Shown here: piece by piece, positions 1 to 12,564 of the stretch
Layout of the letters: the number at the start of each line of letters is the position of its first letter
Numbering within the stretch: the stretch's first letter is position 1
DNA from: Jaltomata sinuosa
Taxonomy: Eukaryota > Streptophyta > Magnoliopsida > Solanales > Solanaceae
Assembly (NCBI GenBank): GCA_003996215.1
Contig: QJPP01003485.1
Location: 62,001 to 126,000, forward strand
Direction of reading: 5' to 3'
Length of the DNA stretch: 64,000 bases
The notes under the pieces: model-generated
Seen by the model: only the letters and a program-made list of their open reading frames with translations
The model's database searches: none
Told to the model about the DNA's origin: nothing
Translations under genes and position numbers: made by a program

Positions 1-2434
1 TAAGTAATAAAATCAAGTCTGGTGCTCTGCCCCGCGGAGACTAGTATCAGTAATAAAATCAGTGGGAAAACATCCAAAAATCCCCTTTTCTATCAACAAC
101 AGTACCAAAAATGAGCCCCAGAGCCATGCAAATTTAGGAAAACTGTCACTAGTGGCTAACAGCCAAAACTGTAGTAAAACATGCAGGGGAAAACCTTTTT
201 CATGGATGATATGCTCGCACACAAATATAAAATTAGCCCAACGGCTCACAACAATTCCTATCAGCCTTGCACAGGCCCAATAGCTACTCAGCAGACATAA
301 CCAGCCTAAAAGGATAATCTCTATATCCGGGACTTGCGGACATTCCCAAATAGCCCACCATCTATATTCCAGAGTCAATACAAGGCCACACAGGACCACA
401 AAGGTAATATACATTACTACGCGAATACTACAAACAACGTATTAAATAGACGGACGAAAGGCGGACAAGGTCTGGGGTACCAACCTATAACAACCCATCC
501 AAGAATGCTAATTAATGCAGTTATAGGCTATATACGCAGAGTCTAGATAGGGGAAAACCATAACCTACCTGTCATCTGATGACTAGCTGCGGGAACGACA
601 TCGTCCATACTCGAACTGCTCCGGGAAGCTTTGAATAACATAAAACAAATACTTTCAACTGAATCCCCAAAGGCGTCTGTATGAAACTTGACCAACCAAG
701 GTTATGGACCAATTGCTAGAATCGACAAGGCTACAAGAACGAGCCATAGCCAATTGTTAAGGTGTTAATGTCACACTCGCGACCAGCCAACTCCAAAGCG
801 TAAAAATGAGGCCAATAACAATAACAAGTGGCAGCTAAATCCAACAACAATACGTTAACCACATCTCAAAGGAGCGATGAGCTCCCGAGGCACTATTTCA
901 AGACGTACTTCATGTCATTCAATCCAATAACTATCGTACGTGACTCCAATAAGAATCACACCAACTCCCAGTACCTCCAACACCTTAACACCATTAACAT
1001 ACAACAATAACAATCCAATTTAATATGACAAAGGGGCTGCCCAGAGCCACAGATCCAAAATACCACTTCTTGCCTCAGAAATCCATAAAACAATACTAGA
1101 ACATATAATAACGAAGGAGGGTCATAAGAGGAAGGTTACCTTGACAAAAATCTTTAAAATACCAAGCTAAACATGCTGTTATAAGGACCCACCACGATCT
1201 GTAACAATATACGGCAAGAAAACACGACAAACATGCCGATAACGATAAGTTCTCCTAGGAATAGATTCTAAAGCTCAAGTTAAGAATGAGTCGAGGATTT
1301 AGAACCCTTACCTTACGATAATCAAATGATAATAGCATAAAAATATCAGTTCCACGAACTGCCTCCTTGCAGTAGCAACAAACGTATCCAAATCCGACAA
1401 GAAACTACTACAATTTATCGAAAAATACAACTTTTCGTGACTAGAAGCTTAGAATCTTGATTCAACAAATAGATAAGTGTATGGAATCCATACCTCGCCA
1501 ATATAACTCTGTAGCTACTGCCAAATACTCAAAAAACACCTGCTGGATTGCTGCATCAACACCCACGAAGATACACCATGAAATCGACGGGGAAAACTAT
1601 ACGAAAATGACGAGCTCGCGACGTAGAGGAACTTCCGTTAAACTTCCGAATTGAAAGGATCAAATTCCATGGATTATTTATGGACTCTCCCTCTGATTTT
1701 AAAAGAATTTTGGGTGAAAATTATGGGTTAAAACGAAGGAGAAATCAGCTTTTATAAGCTGAACCGACTTAGGACGTAGGCCCCACCTTGACGTGTTTGC
1801 TTGTGCAGTCTTACAAAAATGTTAATATCTCTCTATTCTTAAGTCGTATGGATGAACGGTTAAGTGAATTGGAAACTAGACTCGTAGACCTTCGATTTGG
1901 TATATTAGGGGCCCACTAACTCTTTATGGATAGGGAGAAACACTCCAAGACATTTAACCCAAATTTGAAGAGAATTCCTTAAAGGAATTTACAATAACTT
2001 TTTCCGACTTTTGTTACCCAACTTGCTTGACTTCAAAACTTAACATATGACCATTTTGCGATTATAATACCTCAAAACACATCCTTCTTAGTGTATTAGA
2101 CACTATTAATCTTACCTCAAAAGTACGGGTTTCTTTAAACCTTCAAACGGGCGAGGTGTTACACGAGGCATTTCTTTAACTCGAACTTTTGAGTAAGGGA
2201 TTCCTTTGACCTAGAACCTTGGTTTAATTCTTTGATATTACCAAGAATATTTTCGAAAGTCAACGATTTCCAAAGTTGAAGCTCTAAAATGAGGAACGGC
2301 CATAAAGACCAAACAAATGGCCCGGGCACCGAACTACCGGTCCCGACAAGCCATAAATGACTTGGGCCTCTACAAGTAAGCTCTAATGGTACAAGAAAGG
2401 CGAAAATGTGTAAGTGACCGGAAGGGTCATTACA
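1..2434 (-). repeat. 3' LTR of element J (partial)
   Basis: Aligns base for base with 6850-9285 apart from scattered substitutions and small indels. On the minus strand it begins TGTAATGACCC at 2434. The LTR 3' end lies left of the window. Several open frames here (for example 13-414 minus and 828-1010 plus) recur in the other LTR and are not genes. Confidence 0.88.
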
Positions 2435-2465
2435 TCATCCACTACTAAAAAGACTTTCGTCCCCG
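2435..2465 (-). other. Polypurine tract region of element J
   Basis: Read on the minus strand, the bases just before the 3' LTR are gggacgaaag, then tttttagtag and tggatga, then TGTAATG. The GGACGAAAG...purine-rich pattern immediately upstream of a TGTAA LTR start is the usual plus-strand priming site layout of plant Ty3/gypsy elements. The tract is eroded and contains pyrimidines. Confidence 0.55.
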
Positions 2466-2679
2466 AAAGACAGGAAGGAAGAAAATACCAGAGATTTAAG
2501 AATAGCGGATACAACGCCCATACTACTCTCTCAGACAACCCGGGTAACCTCCGCGATCGGACGACACCCAATATAACAGAACCAAAGAAAGCAACCAAGC
2601 CTTAATTTCTTACTAGCAAAGCTAGATTTAAACATCCAAAGATCTGCCAACCCAAACTGAACCTCGAGAATCTTAACCA

Positions 2680-2887
2680 AAAAGCACCTACACAACACCG
2701 AAACCATAGCACCAAGGTTATCAACACACAAAACTCGAATCCTTAAAACCATACCAAGTTTACCATAAAATCCATCAACCCAAAACTCTAACTCATGAAC
2801 CCGCTGTTCTGCAAAAGCATTTTTTTTATTCTGAACTGAATCCTTTAGCACCACAAATAGGAAGCTGCATACAAGCTGAATACTCAA
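2680..2887 (-). pseudogene. Integrase C-terminal remnant of element J
   Basis: The minus frame opening at 2887 contains AFAEQRVHELEFWVDGF at about 2821-2771. This resembles the segment after the integrase core in plant Ty3/gypsy polyproteins (Y-A-D-x-R-R-R-x-L-E-F-x-V-G-D). The following motif that normally contains the GPY signature is not readable, so the frame is broken. It lies between the integrase core scrap on its right and the polypurine tract on its left, as expected. Confidence 0.55.
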
Positions 2888-3028
2888 ACCACCCTCGAAG
2901 CATCAACTGACACATCAGAGATCCATAGTTCCTGCTTATACTTTACCACGAACGAAGTCACCCACTTTATTCAGACTCGTTTTAAGCCAAGATATAGGCT
3001 ACTAGCCTTTGCCATCTAAGATAACAAC

Positions 3029-3256
3029 CTATAGCATATCATTGAAAACGAAATTACCTGCATTGACTGACCACCAACGAAAGAACGAACATTTTTTTCT
3101 AACATCAAATTCACTAACTGAACTGTGCCAGGTATGAATTAGTTGAAAGTGAATGAACCAGGGCAACCTGCCCAAAAGACCCAAACCAAAACCACTATCC
3201 TGGAAGAAGTGTGGTAAGCCTACCACGAAGTCTGTAACCATGAGCCAAGCTCCCAA
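3029..3256 (-). pseudogene. Integrase core remnant of element J
   Basis: The minus frame contains TDFVVGLP followed about 20 residues later by FIHFQLIHTWHSSVSEFD. Plant Ty3/gypsy integrases have M-D-F-V-x-G-L-P, then a variable stretch, then S-x-H-F-x-P-x-x-x-x-x-S. The intervening D-x-x-W-V-V-V-D-R-L-T-K segment is scrambled, so the catalytic core cannot work. The upstream zinc-binding HHCC segment is not recognisable. Confidence 0.6.
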
Positions 3257-5229
3257 ATCTAGAAAACACTACTGCTACTCCAAACACTCGAACACCATTT
3301 GAATGTGAAATTGACTTACGAATCTCACCTCAGGAAGAAGTCCACCATGCCACAATATCAAGTCCAAACACCCCGAAGGAAAAGGAAAAAGGTGCCTGGG
3401 GTTCAAAGTTACCATCTAGCCATAGAAATTTTTGCATATACTTTTGAACTCATTCCTTTGGCTTGAACCAACCACTCTACTGGTTCTGCAAACAACCAAC
3501 CACTTAGAAGCATATATCATAACGAACTTCTCGTCCATACTGGCCGAGTCTAACCAACACTAGAACCCCACATAAATAACAACTCCGGAGGAATCAATTA
3601 AATAAGATTTCAAATCCTGGGCAAACGAATGGCTATTACCAGTCTCTACGTATCATCATAGCTCAAAGTAGTCTCTCTAGTTTCAACCCGCACAAGCAGA
3701 CCACATAAAGCATACACCACTACTGAAGCTCAAACTTATGCCGCTGAGTCTGTCCAACCATTGTAGAAGAACCTCATACTAACTAGAACACTACTGAAAT
3801 CTAGAATATCTCGCCTCTTGAAGAGGTTAGCCAAGGACTAGGTGTCCAAGGCCAATAGCCGCATCGACAACTGAAGTAAAGAAGCTAAGTTGCCCGCACC
3901 CACTGCCTCCCGGCACTAGGATGCTGCAACCTAATAGAAACTACCACGAACCATTCGATGTAACCTACCAAGCCATGATTCTGAACCCCAACTTTCAAAA
4001 CTGCCAACTAAAGCCTTGGTCGAACCAGGATGCTGCCAATGAACCCTTAGGAACCCAAGCCAACTAGACCTGAATATGCAAGTTGCCAACATAGCAATTG
4101 CTACTGAAACAAAACCAATCGATGGAAAACCCACGGTAATGTGTAGACGGCTGAATCGAATCACCGACACACAATACCAAAGCAAACCTTCATCGCTACC
4201 TCAGGCAACTACGAGGACACATAAACACATACAAAGAGTATCTCCTTTCTTTTTCAACTAAACAAAAATGCTTCCTTAGCACATACTAAACCTTACAAAT
4301 CCTTTCTCGAAAAAGAACCTGAAGCCATTACCTTACTACTCATAGCTACACGTCAAATTCAATAAGGCAGGAGAAGGATGGGTCGGATGCCCAACTCACC
4401 CGAAATGCTTAAAAATATAACCTAACCATGAGGTTACGATCAACACTTAGTCGGAAGTGCTTAAAGTCAAGACCCAATCACGATGCCAACATCCAGAGCT
4501 CATCGAAAGAACTACGATCAATATTCATTCCAACTGGAGCTAGGGATACAACAAAACACCCAATGGACCAGGAAGTGGAGGAGAATATGGCAACAAACCA
4601 CATACCTACCAACCTCCTAAACTAATCAACACAGAGGGTCGACTCTAGACACTCGGGAAACCAAACAAATATATGCACACTAGCATAACCAATATCTCCC
4701 AACTGAGGCAAAATCTCAACTCCGGCCCAACTACTGGTAATACACCAAACCATCACACAGATCTCTAGCCATGCTAGATAACGGCCTAGGCAACAACCAT
4801 CTAGGACCGCTCAACAAGGGAAACCCAACCAAAAGTCCAGAATCACAATGAAACAGGGGTACTCCAACTAAAAACAAAATAACAAGAACTACCCACAAGC
4901 TACAACTCCAGGAAAATACCTCTCAAGCTAACTTACCCCCATCCACTACTAAAGAATAAACTACCAATAAAATAACATATCAGTACTACAATTCGGGTAT
5001 CCAAACAACTTAAACAAATAGCAGGTAGGCATATAAGAAAATAAATGATAGAAGGGATAGAATCGCAACGCGAGCAGGACTATCACAAGTCGAAGGTAGC
5101 AAAAGCCTAACCTGGAGCAACGATATCAGGAACCTCTACCTCTGGCCCACCAAGAGGAGCATCAAGCTGATGGGGTCTAACTCTGGACTGAAAGGTCAAA
5201 ATTGAAGCCCCAACTAGCACTCGCTGGGG
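3257..5229 (-). other. Decayed internal region of element J
   Basis: About 2 kb where protease, reverse transcriptase and RNase H should lie. I could not recognise their motifs in any minus frame: no DLGAS-type, YxDD-type or RNase H signature. The space is too short for a full pol region, so large deletions plus heavy point decay are likely. No plus-strand gene is visible either. Confidence 0.5.
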
Positions 5230-5235
5230 ACAAAC

Positions 5236-5345
5236 TCAATAAAGGTGACCAATCTCTCCACAATGATAACAACCAGGCTGTTTGGGATACACAACCCTGG
5301 GGCAATTTCTAGCAAAGTGCCCATGCTCACCATACCAAAAATATC
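5236..5345 (-). pseudogene. Gag zinc-knuckle remnant of element J
   Basis: The minus frame reads GEHGHFARNCP and then CYHCGEIGHL. The second is a CCHC knuckle start (C-x2-C-x4-H); the first lacks its two leading cysteines (residues YFWYGEHGH where C-x2-C is expected). Paired CCHC knuckles mark Ty3/gypsy gag, which binds the genomic RNA. A stop follows shortly after the second knuckle. On the upstream side the knuckle is fused almost directly to LTR sequence, so the rest of gag, the leader and the primer-binding site are gone. Confidence 0.7.
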
Positions 5346-8300
5346 CTATAACAGATGAAACTACACCAACCCCAAGACTTGGTATCAATAGTACAAAAGC
5401 TTCTAATAGGATACAAGTGCTAGTAGTAATAAAATAAAACATAAATTGCCTCCGAAAGTATAAGGAGCAACAGTAAAACAGATGAGATGTAGACAAGCCC
5501 CGACCGTCAGGCGCTTACCCTAGTCTCAAAGATCCAAAAGCTGCATGAGTCTCCAACGTGATCAACGGCAAAAGCTCAGCTAATATCTGCACAAAAAAGT
5601 GCAGAAGTGTAGTATGAGCACCAAAACCACGGGTACTCAGTAGGTATCATAGGCCGACTGAGCGCATATAAGATATAAAAGCAGTAGGTAATAGATAGCA
5701 AGAAAGCAGTCACTGAGGCAATAAGCAAGGCACAAGGAGCTAGCATAGATCATCCATAACCAAGAGCTTAAAGTAACACATGCTAGCACAGAGATACAAT
5801 TACACAGAATCACAGGTGAAGGAAAGGAGAACGCACCTGGAGTCCTTGCACCACAATATAAGTAAGTAGAGAGAGAGTTGAGAAAATGGCGGTATACCGG
5901 TAACCTCAAGTAAAAGGAAAAGACAGAGAGCAGTCAAACATACTCAAAATGGAATCAACGAGTATAAGGAAGTCATAACACCAATCCAATCACATGATAG
6001 AATAACCATGGAATTACCTCACAAGTGCAACCCTAGGATAAAATAACTAGGCCACAATAACCGAGAGATACCACTCAACTTCCCACAAGGATAGAGCCAG
6101 AGTCTCACACTCTGCTCAAAAGGCCACACAAAAGTGCCTCAATAAGATGGGACTCTAAAGCCCTCTCAATAATCAAAAATCCCACAACCAAAGCCTCAAT
6201 AGGCTAGCCATCACTAATCTTTCAAGAACCGGGTGCCAAGACAAGCTCTAAATAAAGACAGGAGTAAATATAGTCTACCTACAGTCCCAACGGCCGCCCA
6301 CACAATGGAGGAACACAATCAAGTGAAAGCAAACCCTCCGGCATCCCATACTACCGGAGCGTACACTGAACACACAGCAAACAAGGGTGGAATCTAATGC
6401 ATGATATGGTATGATATGATGTGTGAAATAGAACCTCCGTATGTACCTCCTCCGGTGCCAATCAGGCCCAGCAGACAGGTTCCATGGAAGGACTCAGCCT
6501 TTATACCTCTACTCCACCATATATCCTTCCCTCCGGCACACGCAGCCCGAAGCCCCAGGCCCAGAGCGGCAAGGTCCATGGAGGTCCCCGACCCCATACT
6601 AAAACTCAGTATCAAGACATGTCATCCGGAAGCAAGTCCATGATAAAGATAGAGACTCAGTCTCGAATATGCATGCCCAGACCTTGTCCAGGACTAAAGT
6701 AGTAGAAAATGCCTTAAAAACCCCTCCAAGGGTTCCCGGGCGTAATCGGGTCTAAAACTATAGTAAATCAAGTCTAGTGCTCTGCTCCGCAGAGACTAGT
6801 ATGAATAATAAAATCAAGTCTGGTGCTCTGCCCCGCATAGACTAGTATCAGTAATAAAAACAAGTCTGGTGCTCTGCGCTGCAGAGACTAGTACCAGTAA
6901 TAAAATCGGTGCAAAAACATCCAAAAATCCCCTTTTCTATCAACAACAGTACCAAAAACGAGCCCTCAGGGCCATGCAAATTTAGGAAAACTGTCAGTAG
7001 TGGCTCACAGCCAAAACTGTACTAAAACATGCAGGGGAAAACCTTTTTCAAGGATGATATGCTCGCACACAAATATAAAAGTAGCCCAACAGATCACAAC
7101 ATTTCCTATCAGCCCTGCACAGGCCCAATAGCTACTCAGCAGACAAAACCAGCCTAAAAGGATAATCTCTATGTCCGGTACTCGCGGACATTCCCAAATA
7201 GCCCACCATCTATGTTCTAGGGTCAATACAAGGCCACACAGAACCACAAAGGTAATATACATTACTATGCGAATACTACAAACAACGTATGAAATAGACG
7301 GACGAAAGGCGGACAAGGTCTGGGGTACCAACCTATAACAACCCATCCAAGGATTCTAATTAATGCAGTTATAACCTATATACGCAGAGTCTAGATAGGG
7401 GAAAACCATAACCTACCTGTAATCTGATGACTAGCTGCGGGAACGGCATCGTCCAAACTCGAACAGCTCCGGGAAGCTTTGAATCACATAAAACAAATAC
7501 TTTCAGCTGAATCCCCAAAGGAATCTCTATGAAACTTGACCAACAAAAGGTAATGGAACAATTGCTAGAATCGACAAGGCTGCAAGAACGAGCCATAGCC
7601 AATTTATAAGGTGTTAATGTCACACTCGCGACCAGCCAACTCCAAAGAGAAAACAAATGAGGCCAATAACAATAACAAGTGGCAGCTAAATCCAACAACA
7701 ATACGTTAACCACATCTCAAAGGAGCGACGAGCTCCCGAGGCACTATTTCAAGGCGTACTTCATGTCATTCAATCCAATAACTATCGTACGTGACTCCAA
7801 TAAGAATCACACAAACTCACAGTACCTCCAACACCTTAACACCATCAACATACAACAATAAAAACTCAATTTAATATGACAAAGGGGCTGCCCAGAGCCA
7901 CAGATCCAAAATACCACTTCGTGGCTCAGAAATTCATAAAACAATACTAGAACATATAATAACGAAGGAGGGTCATAAGAAGAAGGTTACCTCGACAAAA
8001 ATCTTTGAAATACCAAGCTAAACATGCTGTTATAAGGACCCACCACGATCTGTAACAATATACGGCAAGAAAACACGACAAACATGCCGATAACGATAAG
8101 TTCTCCTAGGAATTGATTCTAAAGCTCAAGTTAAGAATGAGTCGAGGATTTAGAACCCTTACCTTACGATAATCAAATGATAATAGCATAAAAATATCAG
8201 TTCCACAAACTGCCTCATTGCAGTAGCAACAAACGTATCCAAATCCGACAAGAAACTACTACAAGTTATCGAAAAATACAACTTTTCGTGACTAGAAGCT

Positions 8301-9285
8301 TAGAATCTTGATTCAACAAATAGATAAGTGTACGGTATCCATACCTCGCCAATATAACTCCGTAGCTACTGCCAAATACTCAGAAAACATCTGCTGGATT
8401 GCTGCATCAACACCCATGAAGATACACCATGAAATCGATGGGGAAAACTATACCAAAATGACGAGCTCACGACGTAGAGCAACTTCCGTTAAACTTCCGA
8501 ATTGAAAGGATCAAAGTCCATGGATTATTTATGGACTCTCCCTCTGATTTTCTAAGAATTTTGGGTGAAAAATATGGGTTAAAATGAAGGAGAAATAAGC
8601 TTTTATAAGTTGAACCAACTTAGGACGTAGGCCCCACCTTGACGTGTCTTCTTGCGCAGTCTTACAAAAATGTTAATATCTCTCTATTCTGAAGTCGTAT
8701 GGATGAACGATTTAGTGAATTGGAAACTAGACTCATAGACCTTAAATTTGGCATATTGGGGGCCCACTCACTCTTTATGGATAGGGAGAAACACTCCAAG
8801 ACATTTAACCCAAATTTGAAGAGAATTCCTTAAAGGAACTTACAATAACTTTTTCCGACTTTTGTTATGCAAGTTGCTTGACTTCAAAACTTAACATATG
8901 ACCATTTTGAGATTATAATACCTCATAACACATCCTTCTTAGTGTATTATACACTATTAATCTTACCTCAAAAGTACAGGTTACTTTAAACCTTCAAATG
9001 GTTGAGGTGTTACACGAGGCATTTATTTAACTCGAACTTTTGAGTAAGGAGTTCTTTTGACCTAGAACCTTGGTTTAATTCTTTGATATTACCAAGAATA
9101 TTGTCAAAAGTCAACGATTTCCAAAGTTGAAGCTCTAAAATGAGGAACGGCCATAAAGACCAAACAAATGGCCCGGGCACCGAACTACCAGTCCCGACAA
9201 GCCATAAATGACTTGGGCCGCTACAAGTAAGCTCTAATGGTACAAGAAAGACGAAATCGTGTAAGTGACCGGAAGGGTCATTACA
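5346..9285 (-). repeat. 5' LTR of element J, 3' end deleted
   Basis: From 6850 to 9285 it matches the left LTR. From about 5350 to 6850 it matches the reverse complement of the related LTR at 10260-11830, so this stretch is LTR and not internal sequence. Compared with that relative, the last ~190 bp of the LTR are missing where it meets the gag knuckle. The inner limit is estimated from where similarity to K stops and the gag frame becomes readable. Length is about 3.9 kb. Confidence 0.75.
6765..6906. repeat. Tandem repeat, 46-bp unit, three copies
   Basis: The core caagtctggtgctctg recurs at 6769, 6815 and 6861, spaced exactly 46 bp, each followed by a c/gcag or catag step, gactagta and a taataa spacer. 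The corresponding part of the left LTR is cut by the window edge at position 1, where at least one unit is visible. It is a minisatellite inside the LTR. Confidence 0.85.
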
Positions 9286-12017
9286 ATTGCGATCATGATT
9301 GTCTAGCCAGTGTGTTCCTCGCAGACGCATAGGATCCCTTCGCGATTGAAAAGAAGGACCCCTTGCAGTATATATAGTCCCTTCTTTGTTTCTCCTCTTC
9401 AAAACCACAACTCTCCATTGATATCAGCTCCAAGGTCTTCAAGACTCCTTATAGCTTCAAATCCTGGTGCTAAAGTGTGATTTTCTTGCATGTGATCGTC
9501 TCTCCATCGTAATTGTAAGTTTTATTCCCTTTAATTCCTTAATTCTCCTCCTTGATTTCCTTAAGTTGTTCTTATAGCTTGCGGGCTGTTTTGAGATATT
9601 TCCATGGCCAAATTCTTCTATTTTCATGAGCATGCAATCATGGGAGTGTGGTGATCATTGTGCATTTTTCCATTTCCAGCTTCGGGTTGTGGGACCCATG
9701 GGCTCGCTTGTGACCCGAATTTTGACTTGGCTATACTTTTAGCAATATGGGTATCATTAGTCTTGTTTTACCGCGTAGATTTTTTTCTTGATAGTGTGAT
9801 TATTTTTTTTAGACTTCTCAGAGCGGTTCGGGCTTGGACATGTTTATTACAGCAGCTTATCATTTGACGAAAGGTAGGTTAAGATCTTCTCCATACTAGA
9901 CATTGCATATATAGGCTATAATTGTACTAATTAGCATCCTTGGGTTGGGTTTATTAGCTTGGCACGCCCAAACCTTGTCTACTTCTTCATATCCATCTTA
10001 TTTTCGCTCTTATGGTTGTAATATTTTGTTGTAGTTGATAGTATCACCCTTATGGTCATGTGTGGCCTTGTATTTGAATCTGGTCCATAGATGGTGGATT
10101 ATTTGGGAATGTCCGTGAGTCTCGAACATTGACATTCTATTGTAAGAGCTGGTTATCTGTGTTGTAGAGCAATTAGAGTCTGTGCAAGGCCGATAGGTTG
10201 ATTGTGAGCTGTTGGGCTGTTGATTGTGTTTGAGCATGCCATTATCATGCATATAAAGAGATTTTTTACATGTTTTACTATTGTATTGGTCGCGGGCCCA
10301 TTATGTGCTATTTTCTAAAACTCGCATGGCCCCAAGGGTCCATTTTTGGTTAAAAATGGTTATAATTGGATTTGAACTGATTTTCATGGATCTTCTTGGG
10401 GTAAAAGTGTTAAAAGGATGATTTTATCACCGTTTTCATACATATACTAGACTCGACTGAGCCATAGTACTAGGTATATTTTACCACCGATTTGAGATGA
10501 TACTAGACTCGGTCGAGCCGAGCATCAGACCATTTTTACTACTGTTTTAGACCCGATTATGCTCGATCACCCTTATTGGGGTATTTCGAGTCATGATTTA
10601 CCATTTTAGACCCGGATAGACTCTGGCACGCATATTTTGAGACTTTGATTACTGGTTTGGATCTGAATACACTCTAGACTACTATATTGAGATTCTAAAA
10701 TTAAGTATATAGTCGAGGACCTCCATGGACCTTGCCAATCCAGACCAGGGGCTACGTGATGAGTGTGACGGAGGAGGGGTATACTGTGTAGTTGAGGTAT
10801 ACAGGCAGTGTTCTTCCATAGATCCTACCTTCTGGGCCTATAGGAACCGGAGGAGGTACATACAGAGCTACTGTTCCACCCAATTTTCATTATTACATCA
10901 TGTCATTCATTTGTGTATGATTCTACCCCTGTTTGCTCCTTGCTGAGTGTATGCTCTAGTAGTATGTGATGCCGGAGGATTTGTCTTCACTTGTATGTGT
11001 TCGACGAGTGTATTGTCGCCCATTGGTACTGTAGGTAGACTTATTACTATCCTATTGTAGTACTGATTCTTATTATATTTACATTGGGGTTCCTATTCAA
11101 CTATTTGCACTTGCGAGTTGTGTTATACATACTTCTGGTTCACTTTATGGTCACAATTGGGTATTGACTGATTATTCCTGATCTGAGAGTTATATTATTC
11201 GCATGTTTTAGTTAGTAGATTTATGTTTCGAGCATGAGTGCGTTTATTTGCTTTCCTTCTTTCCCTTTAACTTGAAGTTACCGGTATACTGCCTATTTTC
11301 ATAAAACACTCTTTATATATATTGTTATTGCAAGGACCCCAGATGCATTCTTAATTCCATCGCCTATGTTCGGTGATGTATATCTCTTATAGTTAGCCAT
11401 GTATGGTTATTTTCTACTTGTATTCCTTCATTGCTAGCTTCCATGTACTTATCCATTTGTTTTCGTGACTACTTGTTTCATTTCTACTATTTATTGATTT
11501 TATATTTTATATGCGCTCAATTTGCCTATGATGCCTACTAGGTACCCAGTACTTTGCAATTGGTGCTCATAATACACTCAACATCTTTCAGGTGTAGATT
11601 ATAGCGTGGGCTATCACCACTGATTCATGCAGATTAATGCGGGGTGCTGTTGTACTATCCGAGACTGAGGGTGAGATCTTGGCGATCGGGGCTTAGCTAT
11701 TATCTATTCTTTTGTATTATGTACTCTTTTGTTATTCAGATACATATGTATATACAGTCTCTTAGACCTTTTGTACTCTGTTTATGTAGTAGCGGCTCTT
11801 ATACTGTGATACCAGTCCATGGGATGGCTTAGTTTTCTTATATATAAATTCATGATGCTTATTTTCTTTACCTTGTTCCTTGCTTCTGCTATTTATATCA
11901 TGCTTCTGCATGCTTATTAGATAGTAGCCCATTACTAACTGTTCTGAGCCACAGGGATAGGAACGCTTACAGAGGGGTTGTACGTGCCATCATGACCTGA
12001 GAAATCGGGCTGTGACA
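9286..12017 (+). repeat. LTR K: related Ty3/gypsy LTR, plus orientation, 5' truncated
   Basis: Segments align with the reverse complement of the J LTR. Examples are 9870-9950 (GGTAGGTTAAG... with atataggctataattgtac), 10050-10260 (gtgtggccttgtatttgaat, gatggtggattatttgggaat) and 10725-10930 (ctccatggaccttgcc, ggaggaggtacatac). The 3' end is aaatcgggctgtgaca at 12017, a proper LTR terminus. The U3 start is missing where it abuts J at 9285/9286, which suggests J inserted into K. The divergence from J is large, so it is a different subfamily or much older. Confidence 0.75.
9369..9377 (+). promoter_or_regulatory. TATA box of LTR K
   Basis: TATATATAG lies at 9369-9377, followed 20-30 bp downstream by cttctttgtttctcctcttc, a pyrimidine-rich start typical of a plant 5' leader. 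It sits at the expected U3/R boundary of the LTR. Confidence 0.5.
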
Positions 12018-12564
12018 ATATATTACTATATTTAATAACAAAATTGTTATACATAAGTGATGTGAATAGAGAACATATTGCTGAAATCAAGATATCACAT
12101 CGTAAGCGTCGTTTGACACAACACCAACTTGATCGTATGCATTTTGATACATTTAGTCAGTGGTTCAAGGAGAAAGTAAGTAGTTGGACTAAGTCATTAC
12201 TTATATCCACATTTGTAGTTGTATTATTTCATTTGGTTAGGTAAAAGAGTCAGAGGCCACATCTAACATCATAAAAGATGTTAAAGCCCTTGCAAAAGGG
12301 CCGAGATATATTGCAAAAAGATTTAGTGCTTATGAGGTAAATAACAGGTATCAGTTCTGGAAAAAGCAAAGTGAAGAGTTCCTAGAGACACAAAATAGTG
12401 GTGTTATGGTCATTTCAAAGACCGAATGTTATGCAAGTTCAAGAGACAATGGTCAAAAGTCAGCAAATATCACATATTATGGCAGATTGAATGACATTGT
12501 GGAGTTAAACTACTGTGAAGAATTTAAGGTAGTCTTATTTAAGTGCGATTAGGTCGATGTAATA
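12018..12564 (+). pseudogene. CACTA (En/Spm-type) transposon protein fragment
   Basis: Exon 1 (about 12044-12175) reads HQLDRMHFDTFSQWFKEK. A 65-bp intron with GT at 12176 and AG at 12239-12240 follows, and exon 2 continues in frame as VKESEATSN...RYIAKRFSAYEVNNRYQF...NSGVMVISKT...YASSRDNGQ...TYYGRLNDIVELNY...KVVLFKCD. This block is the C-terminal part of the protein encoded next to plant CACTA transposases (DUF4218/DUF4216 region). A TAG at 12550-12552 stands where tryptophan is expected before VDV. Both ends are cut: by LTR K on the left and LTR A on the right. No terminal CACTA repeat is visible, so it is a relic. Confidence 0.75.

Larger units (their letters stand above)
1..9285 (-). mobile_element. 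Element J: Ty3/gypsy LTR retrotransposon, minus strand, left end cut by window
   Basis: Positions 1-2434 repeat at about 6850-9285 at high identity, in the same orientation, and both copies end at the same base. On the minus strand each starts TGTAATGACCC, a good LTR start. Between them lie, in minus-strand order, a gag zinc knuckle (near 5300), an integrase scrap (3256-3029), an integrase C-terminal scrap (about 2820) and a purine-rich tract just before the left LTR. That order is gag-pol of Ty3/gypsy. The very long LTR and the gag with CCHC fingers suit the Tekay/Del chromovirus group, but no chromodomain is readable, so the clade is a guess. The left end and its target duplication lie outside the window. 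Confidence 0.85.

Noticed and set aside
828..1010. Open frame of 60 codons that recurs almost unchanged at 7679-7861
   Set aside because: Both copies lie at the same place in the two LTRs of J; the conservation comes from the LTR duplication, not from coding.
5236..5496. Host CCHC zinc-finger protein on the minus strand
   Set aside because: The frame before the knuckle is LTR sequence, and the knuckle motif is that of gypsy gag in a retrotransposon context.
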